From Paramoeba atlantica (taxonomy: Eukaryota > Discosea), in contig CDRNVI010000030.1 in NCBI GenBank assembly GCA_977017575.1, positions 992,001 through 1,056,000 on the forward strand: a DNA stretch of 64,000 bases, in the 5' to 3' direction. Shown piece after piece: positions 46,101 through 54,627 of the stretch; the first letter of the stretch is position 1; each line of letters begins with the position of its first letter. The position numbers and the translations under genes are program-made. The notes below the pieces were generated by a model. It was not told the origin of the DNA. It searched no databases and saw only the letters and a list, made by a program, of their open reading frames with translations.

Positions 46101-47705
46101 CCGGAGCCATTCTTTCGCAGTCTCGATGCTGTTAATCGTTAAAAGGGCAATATCGGAATTAATATGTTCCCCAAGGTGCGCATACAACTTGCTTTCAATT
46201 ACTTGAACATGTTCTGCATTTGTCTGAGTAAGGGTATTGTAGGTATAAACTTTGTTTTCTGTAGTTAGAACAAGTCCTACACCACTAGTATCCAGCCCTG
46301 GGCGTCCTGCTCTGCCGAGCATTTGGCGCACTTCGTGTAGAGGGAGATCAACCCGGGAGCCGCCCTTGTAGCCCGTCGTGCCCTTCACGATAACTAGCCG
46401 TGCAGGGAAGTTCACTCCAACTGCCAGGGTTGTTGTGCAACACACAACGCGTATGGATTGCTCTGAAAATGCTTTTTCCACAGCCCGACGATCACTGGGG
46501 GAAAGCGCGGCATGATGAAATCCCAACCCCTTTTCCATACATTGGCGAAGCAAGGTGTTGTTTATCGTTGACAAAGAATTGAGAAAACTTTGACGCTGCG
46601 TGCAATCCCTCGGCAACATTGATGTATGAGTGGCATGCTGATTAATGACAAGACAAGAATTTTCAGCTTCTTTTCTAGATGCACAGAATATCAGTGTTGG
46701 CTTCCCATCAGAATATTTTTCGATCATCGGAGCAAGCTTGTAGCTCAGCAAACGATCATAGCTAAAAGGATTGTCACATCTGGATCCAAAGGACAGTACC
46801 TTTACGTGTAGTTCTATTGGACGCAAAGATTCCGAGAAGACATGTAGTCCTTCGTCGGGGACTTCTAACCATGCAGCAATGTCTTCTGCATTGGAAAGTG
46901 TGCCACTTACGGCGATAAATCGCATTGTGAAGCCGCCATGTGCCTGTAAAGATGTGCTGTAAGCAGCCCCATCACCCAGAGCAGATTCTTCCCGAGCCTT
47001 GTGATCTTTATCATTTGCGCCGGAAGCCCCACCGATCGGTTCCTCGATACATATTCGATTGCTACGACTTTGGCGTACCTTGTGCACGGTCTTCATGCGA
47101 CTCACAAGAGCCTCCAATGCGGGACCTCTGTCATCGTGAAGTGTATGCACTTCATCGATCAGCACCAAGGCAACTGACGTTACCAAATTTAACACCGCTC
47201 CCTCTTTCCACCCACGAGTTATGCTATCCCAGCGCTCTGGGGTGGTAACCAGCACGTCAGCAGCACAAACACGAGTCAGTGAATTTAGCGTACGATCCGT
47301 GTCTCCAGTTTCCATAACGATACAAAGTTCATAGGGTCCATATTTTTTCTCCCACAGGGTCGCTTTCTCTTGGGCAAGAGACTTTGTCGGACACAAGTAG
47401 ACAACTTTCTCGCACCGAAGAGTCGAATTATTGGCCGGTGAAGGAGACACAGTAAGGGTGGACTCCGTAGCGCGGCGTTGGATAAAATGGAGTAAACGTG
47501 GAGCGAACAATCGTATCATCGCCAATTCCATAAGTAGAGTTTTTCCACTGCCTGTCGGCGCTGCAATAACCATGTTGATATCGGAAAGCAGCAGCGGGCG
47601 AAAGCATGAACGCTGGATGTCATTTAATTGGCGCTGATCAAGAAAGCATGATAATGGACCCAGTAGTGTCTGTACCTCATTCAAGGATGACAGAGATCGA
47701 TGCAT
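43158..47705 (-). CDS. HFM1: MER3/HFM1-type meiotic DNA helicase
   Basis: A 1515-residue Ski2-like superfamily 2 helicase. Motifs in order: APTGSGKTLL (Lys55), YLCPTKSLAQEK, VTTPERWDSITR, IDEVHTLHDDRG (DEVH 184-187), AVSGTLSNAEDIAAWL, IFCASRKEAE, TTTLAVGVNFPARLVIVKGT and QMLGRAGRPGLD, followed by a Sec63 domain with a helix-hairpin-helix-like GIGPATAKLLAQYSI. MER3/HFM1 promotes crossovers by extending D-loops and stabilising recombination intermediates in meiosis. The C-terminal 600 residues are Ser/Asn/Pro-rich and probably disordered. The frame begins with a non-ATG codon just upstream; the ATG at 47705 is used. Its presence suggests this organism keeps a meiotic programme. Confidence 0.9.
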   Translation of the reverse strand: MHRSLSSLNEVQTLLGPLSCFLDQRQLNDIQRSCFRPLLLSDINMVIAAPTGSGKTLLMELAMIRLFAPRLLHFIQRRATESTLTVSPSPANNSTLRCEKVVYLCPTKSLAQEKATLWEKKYGPYELCIVMETGDTDRTLNSLTRVCAADVLVTTPERWDSITRGWKEGAVLNLVTSVALVLIDEVHTLHDDRGPALEALVSRMKTVHKVRQSRSNRICIEEPIGGASGANDKDHKAREESALGDGAAYSTSLQAHGGFTMRFIAVSGTLSNAEDIAAWLEVPDEGLHVFSESLRPIELHVKVLSFGSRCDNPFSYDRLLSYKLAPMIEKYSDGKPTLIFCASRKEAENSCLVINQHATHTSMLPRDCTQRQSFLNSLSTINNTLLRQCMEKGLGFHHAALSPSDRRAVEKAFSEQSIRVVCCTTTLAVGVNFPARLVIVKGTTGYKGGSRVDLPLHEVRQMLGRAGRPGLDTSGVGLVLTTENKVYTYNTLTQTNAEHVQVIESKLYAHLGEHINSDIALLTINSIETAKEWLRTTYFWVRVNKNPTFYGVERHCAVDQFITDILEDQLQKLRSLECVYIHVETGTLRPSRIGKLVAKYYILLQTLRVVRDNMGPTSDIKEVLQCISKTEEMHEYHIHQGDKQHLNPQNKTIRFPIPGQARGRNIREDWQKIFILIQLRLADENLENLSAWSLKNELGRMWTVLPRVCKFIQEYSLEKKWFGATRASWSLLRCVERSMWETSPFLTRELAGIGPATAKLLAQYSINNFADLLQANPRTIEHCTNKKPPFGSNLQRRISSFPFLNFFAHQTRIDSPEISREVRFYVGRCSPVHVSQSTSELEGDHHGGNEQNRSCLLESSETLWYSFLVGDSNGKLLLYRRFRSMGTWPPHSWVNIWDKHHEGTLDPDCVPEGVLLWEVNVPHLRDTPWEIYATLVCEDYLGYDRFSKITLELDSSLKQTNATSVSEQDGTLGSECSKDHETRCNKKVSNSIEVLADTVPIKEKIPPANCSVPQAKENMSNHSTPLKRESAPSTMKKASPNTACENDDKTGITIPSGRNKSSMIEQSRLEKEEHNPLNRLFQNDRNSFASNSAILEVRDLDSAYNRRNAVSISSQGRHFQVVEGDDKFSLEENVTVTPSSTIYANEQRSSDPVQSDPIRNLSEASVFGTSIRGRDLLRDEERRITMTSRPEKSFGVDPNRLKFCSPAQTYSYPIDNCAERIYMSERTPMPHQSDPTNSISLAELSDVKNHPIEPPCFVGQNRHYTAEPVECLIPACTGQEDKKYYRLGAAYPDVRRKNSSEKYISHLYNSLPPPSSRKRPRGGTQSKSQGGQTSAHGATNLERYPFSQQARNTMNPFQQWAYSPLPTIASNSVVHEPQLNEVSHSYGQSSPFTRMHHPTHIYRSYNPSDMLNYQEQNSDVRSNENRRFAQWDSNQFNNCPGMPSSDSSVIEIVENESVGAKQETLFSGSPSPIRPKRSLSSERANLSEQEDTYPKINSIENPCLEPFISFLDTLS

Positions 47706-47966
47706 CAACGAAGATATGCCTTTTAGAAGATTAAAAAGCGCTTCTATCGCAGATACACAATTTCGCAGTATGCGCTTATTGTGCGAATTTACTTACATGT
47801 CCTATATCACATAATGCACTGATCACATAATGCACATAATAATATTTACGCAATGCTCACTGTAGATAGTACCATAGTACAACCACACAATACAAGATTA
47901 ATGATAGAACTAACAGTAGCAAGTAGCACTACTACTGTACTTTACTGTAGTTACGGATCATTGTTA

Positions 47967-48368
47967 CTATGATATTGCTTCTGAACCAAGTTTTAACAAG
48001 GCTTCGTCGCGGCGCAATTCTAAGTCATCAAGGACATTGAAATATGAAGTTGAAGAGGTTGGTGCAGTAGGTTCTCTTGCAGGACGCAACATGGGACGAA
48101 GTAATTCCTCGTTTATTGAACCGTAATCCTTGTATGAGTACTTCCAGAACAACAATGTCAAAAGGGGTATTAACACGTATGCAACAAACCTTAGTAATTC
48201 AAAAGTATTAATGAAATCTTTTTCCAGACGGTATGTTGGCCGAAAATATTCTTTGAGCAAGTCCCAATTTCCTACTATACGGTGTTTTTTCTTAGCTACT
48301 ATACGGACATTGTTTACGGCAGTCAAACGCCGCGAGAAATGCAGTGCCAAAAGTATTGTACAACGCAT
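47967..48368 (-). CDS. Small single-pass membrane protein, probably mitochondrial
   Basis: A 133-residue protein not recognised. The N-terminus (MRCTILLALHFSRRLTAVNNVRIVAKKKHR) resembles a mitochondrial presequence. Residues about 61-76 (FVAYVLIPLLTLLFWKY) form one membrane span, followed by a polar C-terminal tail with a predicted helix (LDDLELRRDEALLKL). This build is common for accessory subunits of respiratory complexes or ATP synthase in kinetoplastids, but no family can be named. Confidence 0.6.
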   Translation of the reverse strand: MRCTILLALHFSRRLTAVNNVRIVAKKKHRIVGNWDLLKEYFRPTYRLEKDFINTFELLRFVAYVLIPLLTLLFWKYSYKDYGSINEELLRPMLRPAREPTAPTSSTSYFNVLDDLELRRDEALLKLGSEAIS

Positions 48369-49069
48369 AGTTCACAGCTCCAAGGTAAATTATTACCTAA
48401 TATTTCGTCGTGATAACATTAAGCTCAAGAAATGCGAAAAGAACAGAGTTGCGAAAAACGTTTCTCAAGAATGAAATGTGAAAGAAGTTTCGAGAAGTCC
48501 TATGATATAATTTTTTTAGGACACTGTCTAGGTTCCGTTGCATCAGAAGTTTTGCGTTATAACTAACAACAGTAATAAATGCATACATGAACATATTTGT
48601 TGCCCATGCATAAAGAACTGAAGAAAAAGAAAGAGAATGAAATTTATATACTATACCCCCCTAGTTATCTGTCGGTACTTTTCGAGGAAAGTTGGCAACT
48701 TTTGACGACAGAAATGCGGCGACAGAAACTTTGGTTCGCCGATATTGGAATTAAGGTCGTGAATAAAAATGTAAGTGAATAAAAAAAAGTGAATAAATTT
48801 ATTCGAGATGCTATACGGCATCATTAAAAATCAATATGCTGAAGACATCTACTAGCATTAAACGCGACAATCCTAAAAAACGCGTTCCATTAATCCTAGA
48901 AAAATCTTCCAGCATTTTGAAAATTAATGAAGCAATAGCAAGAAACCCACTAAGGGAAGATGAACATAATAGAATTTTGAGGAAGTTGAATATACATGTA
49001 CTTTCAAATTCGTTTGAAGCTTGGCTCTCATTTGCAAATGGGCACGTGAAAGAATAGAATATTCAGTAG
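48369..49069. other. Spacer with two aligned plus-strand open frames
   Basis: Apart from the leader of the small membrane protein, this 700-base stretch has no minus-strand gene. Two plus-strand frames (48606-48782 and 48836-49057) lie in series; see the low-confidence gene call. Confidence 0.4.
48606..49057 (+). CDS. Doubtful plus-strand gene with a possible 74-bp cis-intron
   Basis: The first frame runs from ATG 48606 to AATAAAAAT, where GTAAGT begins at 48771; an AG at 48843-48844 would end a 74-base AT-rich intron and join, in frame, to the second open frame ending at 49057 (about 125 residues in all). The protein is Lys-rich (KELKKKKENE, SIKRDNPKKR) and unrecognised. Against it: every other gene is on the minus strand, cis-introns are rare in kinetoplastids, no pyrimidine tract precedes the AG, and in-frame continuation has a one-in-three chance. 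Low confidence. Confidence 0.2.
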
Positions 49070-50284
49070 CTATCTTTGAAAGTAACCCTGGGACCCATAT
49101 GGCATTTGAGGACGCCGTTTGGCGTCAAAATTTATAGACTCATTCAGTTCGCCGTGATACGTCGCATACTGTACTTCTGAATAGTTGCGCGGATCATAAA
49201 TATTTTCCCCATACAAGTGATACCCCATTGGTGGGGGCGGCGCAAGATTCGGACCTTGAGGGGTAACTATAGAAGCGTTGATCATGTTTGGGGGCACAAC
49301 CGTAGGGTTGGGAATCCATTGCCCTACTGACATCGGAGGAGAATGTAGTTCCAGGGAGTGTGTAATAAAGGGAATTCCAGGTTGAAATGCCGTCTGAGAA
49401 ATAGCTGTAGAAAGCGGGGACTTGGTTTTGTACACGTTCTCAACATTAGTAGAGGTGGACTCTTTCACAGCTTCACAAGTGACAGAAGACTGTGTCTCCT
49501 CCCGAGTTGAGGATTGTGGTAGCCGAAAGCCCTTCGTCCGGGCCTTGTCTACGACTGAATCCTTCGACTGACTTTCCTGATCTAGAATAAGAGAGTCGCA
49601 CGCCGCTCGTGTACTCGCATCGCTGCAGGAGGTGCCCTTCACAGATTGATCGCACTGTGGTTGAACCCCGATTTTCATGTGCTTTCTCGCTTCATCAGCG
49701 CTGTTTAGTGAGCTGCGTACGACCTGGGTTTCCGAGGCAACACCAGCTGTTCCAGAACTAGAAGGTTGAAGGCTACCGCAAATTCGAAGGCGTTGTTTCA
49801 GATCATGTGTCCAGCGATGGTGGTAGTATGCTTGTTGCGGTGTAATTGTCGATATGTTGCGCCGTACGGCCACCACGGAGCTTAGCATTTCCAGACGGCG
49901 TCGATAAAGTTCCCCGGCTACAATGGTGAAGAACACGGAATCATCAAGAGTACCGTGTAGTTGCTTTACTTTTTCTTCTAACGCATCGACACAGAGAACA
50001 GGGCGGTCTTGACCGCTAGGTTTCGGGATCATTTCCATTTCTACCCGTTGGGAGCGAAGCAACCAATAAAATGAATTGGAGTTTAGAACTGCATGTGGAG
50101 CCCTGTGACACAAATAAACGAAAAGGAACACCTTTTCTTCGCGCAATATAGAGTCTAAATTCTCATTCAAGTCATGAAAGAAGTCTGGGAGCGAATCCAG
50201 ATCAACGAAACACACATGACGCAAACCACTTCTTCGAACTGTGATCACACAATCATTATCTCTTTCTACATGAATATGCGACAT
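49070..50284 (-). CDS. VDLD-domain protein with long disordered tail (long paralogue)
   Basis: A 404-residue protein. Residues about 20-165 share the order of elements seen in the 199-residue protein at 11334-11933: VCFVDLDSLPDFF, VFLFVYLCHRAP, FYWLLRSQRVEMEMIPKPSG and DDSVFFTIVAGE, then an aromatic/basic helix (YYHHRWTHDLKQRLRICG). The C-terminal 230 residues are Ser/Thr/Pro/Gln-rich and end with MPYGSQGYFQR. A NYN/PIN-like nuclease or nuclease-derived RNA-binding fold is possible from the strand-Asp-X-Asp start, but the full acidic set is not evident. Probably a kinetoplastid-specific RNA or mRNP factor. Confidence 0.65.
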   Translation of the reverse strand: MSHIHVERDNDCVITVRRSGLRHVCFVDLDSLPDFFHDLNENLDSILREEKVFLFVYLCHRAPHAVLNSNSFYWLLRSQRVEMEMIPKPSGQDRPVLCVDALEEKVKQLHGTLDDSVFFTIVAGELYRRRLEMLSSVVAVRRNISTITPQQAYYHHRWTHDLKQRLRICGSLQPSSSGTAGVASETQVVRSSLNSADEARKHMKIGVQPQCDQSVKGTSCSDASTRAACDSLILDQESQSKDSVVDKARTKGFRLPQSSTREETQSSVTCEAVKESTSTNVENVYKTKSPLSTAISQTAFQPGIPFITHSLELHSPPMSVGQWIPNPTVVPPNMINASIVTPQGPNLAPPPPMGYHLYGENIYDPRNYSEVQYATYHGELNESINFDAKRRPQMPYGSQGYFQR

Positions 50285-50813
50285 TCTACAATGGACCTAT
50301 ATACATTAGTTAGAAATGTTTTTTATACTTTCGTGGCCTGCTTATTTTACGCTTTTCTTAATTTTTTACGCTGTATTTGTTTCTCTTTTTGTGCCTTAAC
50401 TGTATGTACTCGTATAGTAAGTGCGACGCATACATGTATTTGCATGTAGATATACAGGGGGGGGGGGAACGGACAAGGTCAGCATTTTAGCGTCCCGAGG
50501 GTTTTGAGCTGATTTTGTTGCAAACGAGAGATCTCGTTCTGAATATCGTGTCTACGCTATTTGGTGCCCGCTTCTACTAATCAAATATTTTTTACCTACA
50601 AAATACTGAAATTCGGGGCAAAATGTTTTGCAAGTACCGAAAATTGTAAAAAAGGCACTTGTTTCTGGGTATGCAAAAGATTCCCTAAACTGGATAAAAT
50701 ACAAGACCTGTAGGGGGGTACATATTATTGACGGGTACATGTCGGATAGTATTTGATGCGTCCTGGGAATGCGTTCCTTGAGAGTCCAACAATAACAAAA
50801 ATAGCTGTGAGGC
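50285..50813. other. Spacer with G-run and a possible solitary Tc1 end
   Basis: No gene is seen. A run of about 13 G occurs at 50457-50469. Around 50512-50546 the sequence CGAGAGATCTCGTTC with neighbouring bases resembles the inner part of the Tc1/mariner terminal repeat at 26136-26160. Confidence 0.4.
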
Positions 50814-52400
50814 TTATGAAACTTTAGACAATAAAACACTTTTATTACACAAAATTGCTACATTTAGAAGAATAGGAAGCAAAGTAAATCTCAATTCGCT
50901 CGAGGATAACACGACAGCTTGATTCCCCCATGTCTTCTCCCAGCTCATAGGGTATCCTTCTTTTTCCCAAAAAGCAAGTACCGTGTCGTAAACCGCACGT
51001 ATCACAGAAAAATGGGACAATGTATCGTAACAAATGCCCGTTCTATTATCCCGATACCGAAAGAAAATATCATGCTCAAAAAAATTCCAAGAATTCTTTG
51101 ACATGCAGTTATTGATCCATTCTCTTGAGTTTATATGGACAGTACATGTCACAATCTTCTTGGACTTGTTTGTTGCCTGACTCTCATTATGATGTATGGG
51201 ATAAGCATTCCTATTATTTTGACCGGGTGAATCAACCACTCTTCGGGCAGCAAAATCGTCGCGATATTGACCAGAAAGATACACTCTTATTTCGTATGGA
51301 AGACTATACATTTCTTTAGAATTATGATTGCCATCGTATTTATATTTTGTGTGTTCAGTATTTTTTCTAGAATGATCTGTTTCTGAATTGTTCGATTGCT
51401 TTTCCATTCGCAGACTATTTAAGAATTTTATGGTATCAAAATTTCTCCAAGATACATAACCAAGCTCAACAAGGTCGGCAGTTTTTGGATGCGCGTAGAT
51501 CGAGCTGTATTCTTCAGAGCTCATTGGAAAAGTAATTAACGTATTCGATGAACACTTCTTATACCATGTCTTAGTCTTGGTGGAACACAGAATGTCATTT
51601 CGTCTTCCAGAGAACTGCGCATCACACTTGGTCCTTCTTTTAAGCAAGTACTCATCAGCTGATTGCTCCGACTCATCACAATTTCTGTCCCCAAGTGTGT
51701 TGATGTTTAGCTCCCGGACCTCAGCAGCATGCGCTAGGCGTTTTTCTTGAGTAATTGGCTCCTTGTGCTTCAAGTCAGAATGTTTTTCTCTAATATTTCC
51801 AGTATGCCATCTTTCTGCTGCGACGGAAGCTGCTAGTGTGTGGTAACGAGATGATTTTCGCTCTTGGCAATCTCGATTTCTCCCAAGAAAATACGATTGC
51901 TTCTCCGTTTTTCTACTGCCCTTTTTCTCCTCTTCACGCTTTCGCTTAAGCCGTTTTTGAATAATTCGATCCAAACGTTCCTTTTTTGATTTCTGTTCTC
52001 TTTCAGGTTCACCCGAGTCACTCGATGTGCTCGAATTTGTTAAACCATTTTTTTGCACCAATGTCCTATCAACACCACGCACCTCGTCATCGAAGTCGCT
52101 GTCATAGCTATCATATGCAGCACTTGAATTGCTTGCGCTATATTCTGAATCGTTCCCGGAACTGTTTTTTAAAGAGTCTTCTCTATCTCCCGAACTAGAC
52201 TCACTGCTTTCTTCAATTTTTAATCCAGAGAAAAGACTTTTCTCGTACCTTGATCCCTCTTTTACCTTTTCAAGTAATGCACCGAGGCGAGCACCCCGTT
52301 GACTGCGGGCAGGAAGAACTCTTCTTAGAGGAGATACAGAAAGCTCATCATCAGAACAAAAAGTAGCCGTAGATGTCGAGTAGGACTCTTCTGACGTCAT
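50814..52400 (-). CDS. Ser/Glu-rich protein of unknown function
   Basis: A 528-residue protein. The first half is low-complexity: acidic Ser runs (SESSSGDREDSLKNSSGNDS), then a highly charged helix (REQKSKKERLDRIIQKRLKRKREEEKKG) of the kind seen in nuclear or RNA-associated scaffold proteins. The second half contains order-promoting stretches (YAHPKTADLVELGYVSWRNFDTIKFLNSL; VTCTVHINSREWINNCMSKN; FSVIRAVYDTVLAFWEKEGYP), suggesting a folded C-terminal domain of about 150 residues. I do not recognise it. The ATG at 52400 follows a non-ATG codon. Confidence 0.6.
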   Translation of the reverse strand: MTSEESYSTSTATFCSDDELSVSPLRRVLPARSQRGARLGALLEKVKEGSRYEKSLFSGLKIEESSESSSGDREDSLKNSSGNDSEYSASNSSAAYDSYDSDFDDEVRGVDRTLVQKNGLTNSSTSSDSGEPEREQKSKKERLDRIIQKRLKRKREEEKKGSRKTEKQSYFLGRNRDCQERKSSRYHTLAASVAAERWHTGNIREKHSDLKHKEPITQEKRLAHAAEVRELNINTLGDRNCDESEQSADEYLLKRRTKCDAQFSGRRNDILCSTKTKTWYKKCSSNTLITFPMSSEEYSSIYAHPKTADLVELGYVSWRNFDTIKFLNSLRMEKQSNNSETDHSRKNTEHTKYKYDGNHNSKEMYSLPYEIRVYLSGQYRDDFAARRVVDSPGQNNRNAYPIHHNESQATNKSKKIVTCTVHINSREWINNCMSKNSWNFFEHDIFFRYRDNRTGICYDTLSHFSVIRAVYDTVLAFWEKEGYPMSWEKTWGNQAVVLSSSELRFTLLPILLNVAILCNKSVLLSKVS

Positions 52401-53339
52401 CAAACAAAGTTTACACCGTATTATTCACGAGATTGACTTGAACCATTGCTTTCGAGATAGTCAAAGTATGAAAATTTCAAGGGGCATAGAGCTTGAAACA
52501 TAATCTTGAAATATGCGCTGAAATTCTTGGCCCGAACAATTACCCAATGTGATATTTCACATTCAAGTACGTATAATGGCCTCTCATTTTTCAATGTTTT
52601 TTCACTATTTTTTACGAGTCAATTTGGGATAGGCAGTGAAAATATAGTTAAAAGAGGTGCTTTGTTTTGTAATCCCCTTTTTCTGTCGCATGCGTCTACG
52701 AAAGTACTAATTTCCAAAGGTCCCAGAAAAACTCTTTTTTCAATCAATTAAAAAAAAATACCAAACCTTTCTAAAAAAAGTGATTTTTTGCTCCATTTTC
52801 ACTGCCTTTGACCCGTCAATTTAGTTAAGTTTAGTCCAGAAACTAAACAAATCATAAAAAATGTGCATATGAAGGTAGGAGAAACTAAACAAACATTTAC
52901 TATTTATTAGAAAACCCCTATATATTTTTGTTTCGCCTTTTTCGCTCTTTTTGACGTGAGTGCAAATCTCTGTTGCGTGTATCCTTTCCGCCTGATTCTT
53001 TTGCTTTAGCTGAGCGTTCGTTGATTTAAAGTACGTCCTCTGTGACTTTGACCCCTGCGCAGAACATTTTCCTATCCGGCTAACGCCTTTTTGGTAACGC
53101 CTCTTGAGGGGTTGAAGAAGTTCATCCAATTGATTGATCCTCTGCGGACCAAGAAAAGTTCCTCAATGCAATTATCATTGTTGGAACAAATATTAAACGA
53201 CATAGGATTACAGGGGGGAATGAAGTTGTGTCAACAAAAGCCCAGACAGAAATCTGTGCTAAAAAAATAAAAATGCGCCGCAAGCGAAATTCTCCTTCTT
53301 GATTAAATTTTTATATCTTTTCTCTGAAGTTTGTGTTCT

Positions 53340-53960
53340 TTTTAGTTTTATTTGGGAAAATGCTCTGCCACTGCCATCCCGCTGATGGTACAGACGCCGA
53401 CCAACTAGTTCTCCGAAAGCTTTTGACACCTTCAAAACGGGGAACCTGACTTAACCTTTTAGGTACGAATCTTAGGAAATAGGTGATTTTGATATTAACC
53501 CGCCGACGCTTTAATAACAAACCTCTTGGGGCGGACACTTTAATATCAAAATTACCAGCTTAATATCAAACTTTGATTTTGATATTGGAGTGACCCCCGG
53601 TTTATACCAACAATTTCGTACTTGTGATCGTCCTTGGACATATCATAACTGTGTATGCGGTCGTATTACCCTCACGCGGCTCGGGGCAACATCCATTCAT
53701 TTAAAAGACACGCATAGCTGAACTTTTGTGTTTATCTCCACGAACGTACATCATTTCTTATGTGTCTTGCGAGCAACAGGCCCCCGGTGAGAATAATTGC
53801 GCTGTTCACGTCGTGAACAACTTGTACCGTCCTTCGTTCAACAATGACGCGAAAGATGTCTTGTCCGAAATATCTTTCGAAATTGTTCGAAATATCCTTT
53901 TGAGATATTTTTGACCCGGCGACTTAAGCCCAATTTTCGGTCAAAACCCGGTTGCGTTTA
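53340..53960 (+). repeat. Decayed relative of the 15.7-17.3 kb element
   Basis: The frame at about 53360-53410 reads CHCHPADGTDADQ, matching WHYHLIDGTRADQ at 17140-17190. Further on, CVCGRITLTRLGATSIHLKDTH resembles a BED-type finger. At 53909-53955 the sequence TTGACCCGGCGACTTAAGC ... GGTTGCGTTTAA matches the left margin of the first element (15683-15731). The copy appears rearranged and old. Confidence 0.4.
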
Positions 53961-54084
53961 AGTGGGAGCGGACAGTATCATAAAAAGCTACTCAAGCACC
54001 GATCCCGACCGATCCCACCCGATAAGTGACAGGGTCCTCCAGGTTTCATCCCTCTTACTCTCGAACTTTGATCGAAATGGCTTC

Positions 54085-54445
54085 CGATTGAACATCCAGG
54101 ACATTGGTCCAAACTTTTCGGAACTTGCTTCTGGGGGGGGCACGAGAATTCGGATGGAGGGGACGCGGTACAAAATTCAACTCGGGAACGAGTTCCAGTG
54201 GCAATGCGTAAATCACCGTCGGTAGTGGGTGACACTGGAAGGTGTGCACATCAATACCATAGAATGTGCTAATTCAATGGGGAAGAAGAGATAGGAGCCT
54301 GAAGCGAGTGTTTTAAAGGGAAGAAAAAAGAGTGCAAGCAATCACCGAAAAGTGCAACGCGAGTCTCCGCTATGGAAGGGAAGTATTGCTGCTTGTTCTT
54401 CAAATTTTACAAGAAAAGCGCACTTGGATTCATTTTACGTTAAGT
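54085..54445 (+). pseudogene. Decayed Merlin transposase C-terminal part
   Basis: The translated plus strand reads ELASGGGTRIRMEGTRYKIQLG, WQCVNHRR, a stop, then WVTLEGVHINTIECANSMGKKR, clearly the region around the second and third catalytic acids of the Merlin transposase at 27126-28088 (second Asp replaced by Glu). The N-terminal part is absent or unrecognisable. It is much more diverged than the two intact copies, so Merlin elements have been present for a long time. Confidence 0.75.
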
Positions 54446-54627
54446 ATCTCAAGGAAACAGTAGCTATTAAAGCAATAAGGATGGAACTTTAATTATTTCA
54501 TTACTCATGTTTACCAGAAAAGTAGTGACAAATAATTAACGGGGACAGTTCAATGAAAAGAGGGCAAGTCCAACAAGCTTCCTGATTAGATTAAGGAAGA
54601 TCCTTTTAGTTTCTGTTACACTAGTGT

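Larger units (their letters stand above)
52401..54627. other. Repeat-relic region without an intact gene
   Basis: This 2.2-kb stretch holds a minus-strand Lys/Arg-rich open segment without in-frame ATG (52821-53129), a decayed relative of the terminal-repeat element (53340-53960) and a decayed Merlin transposase (54085-54445). The remainder is AT-rich and featureless. Confidence 0.5.
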
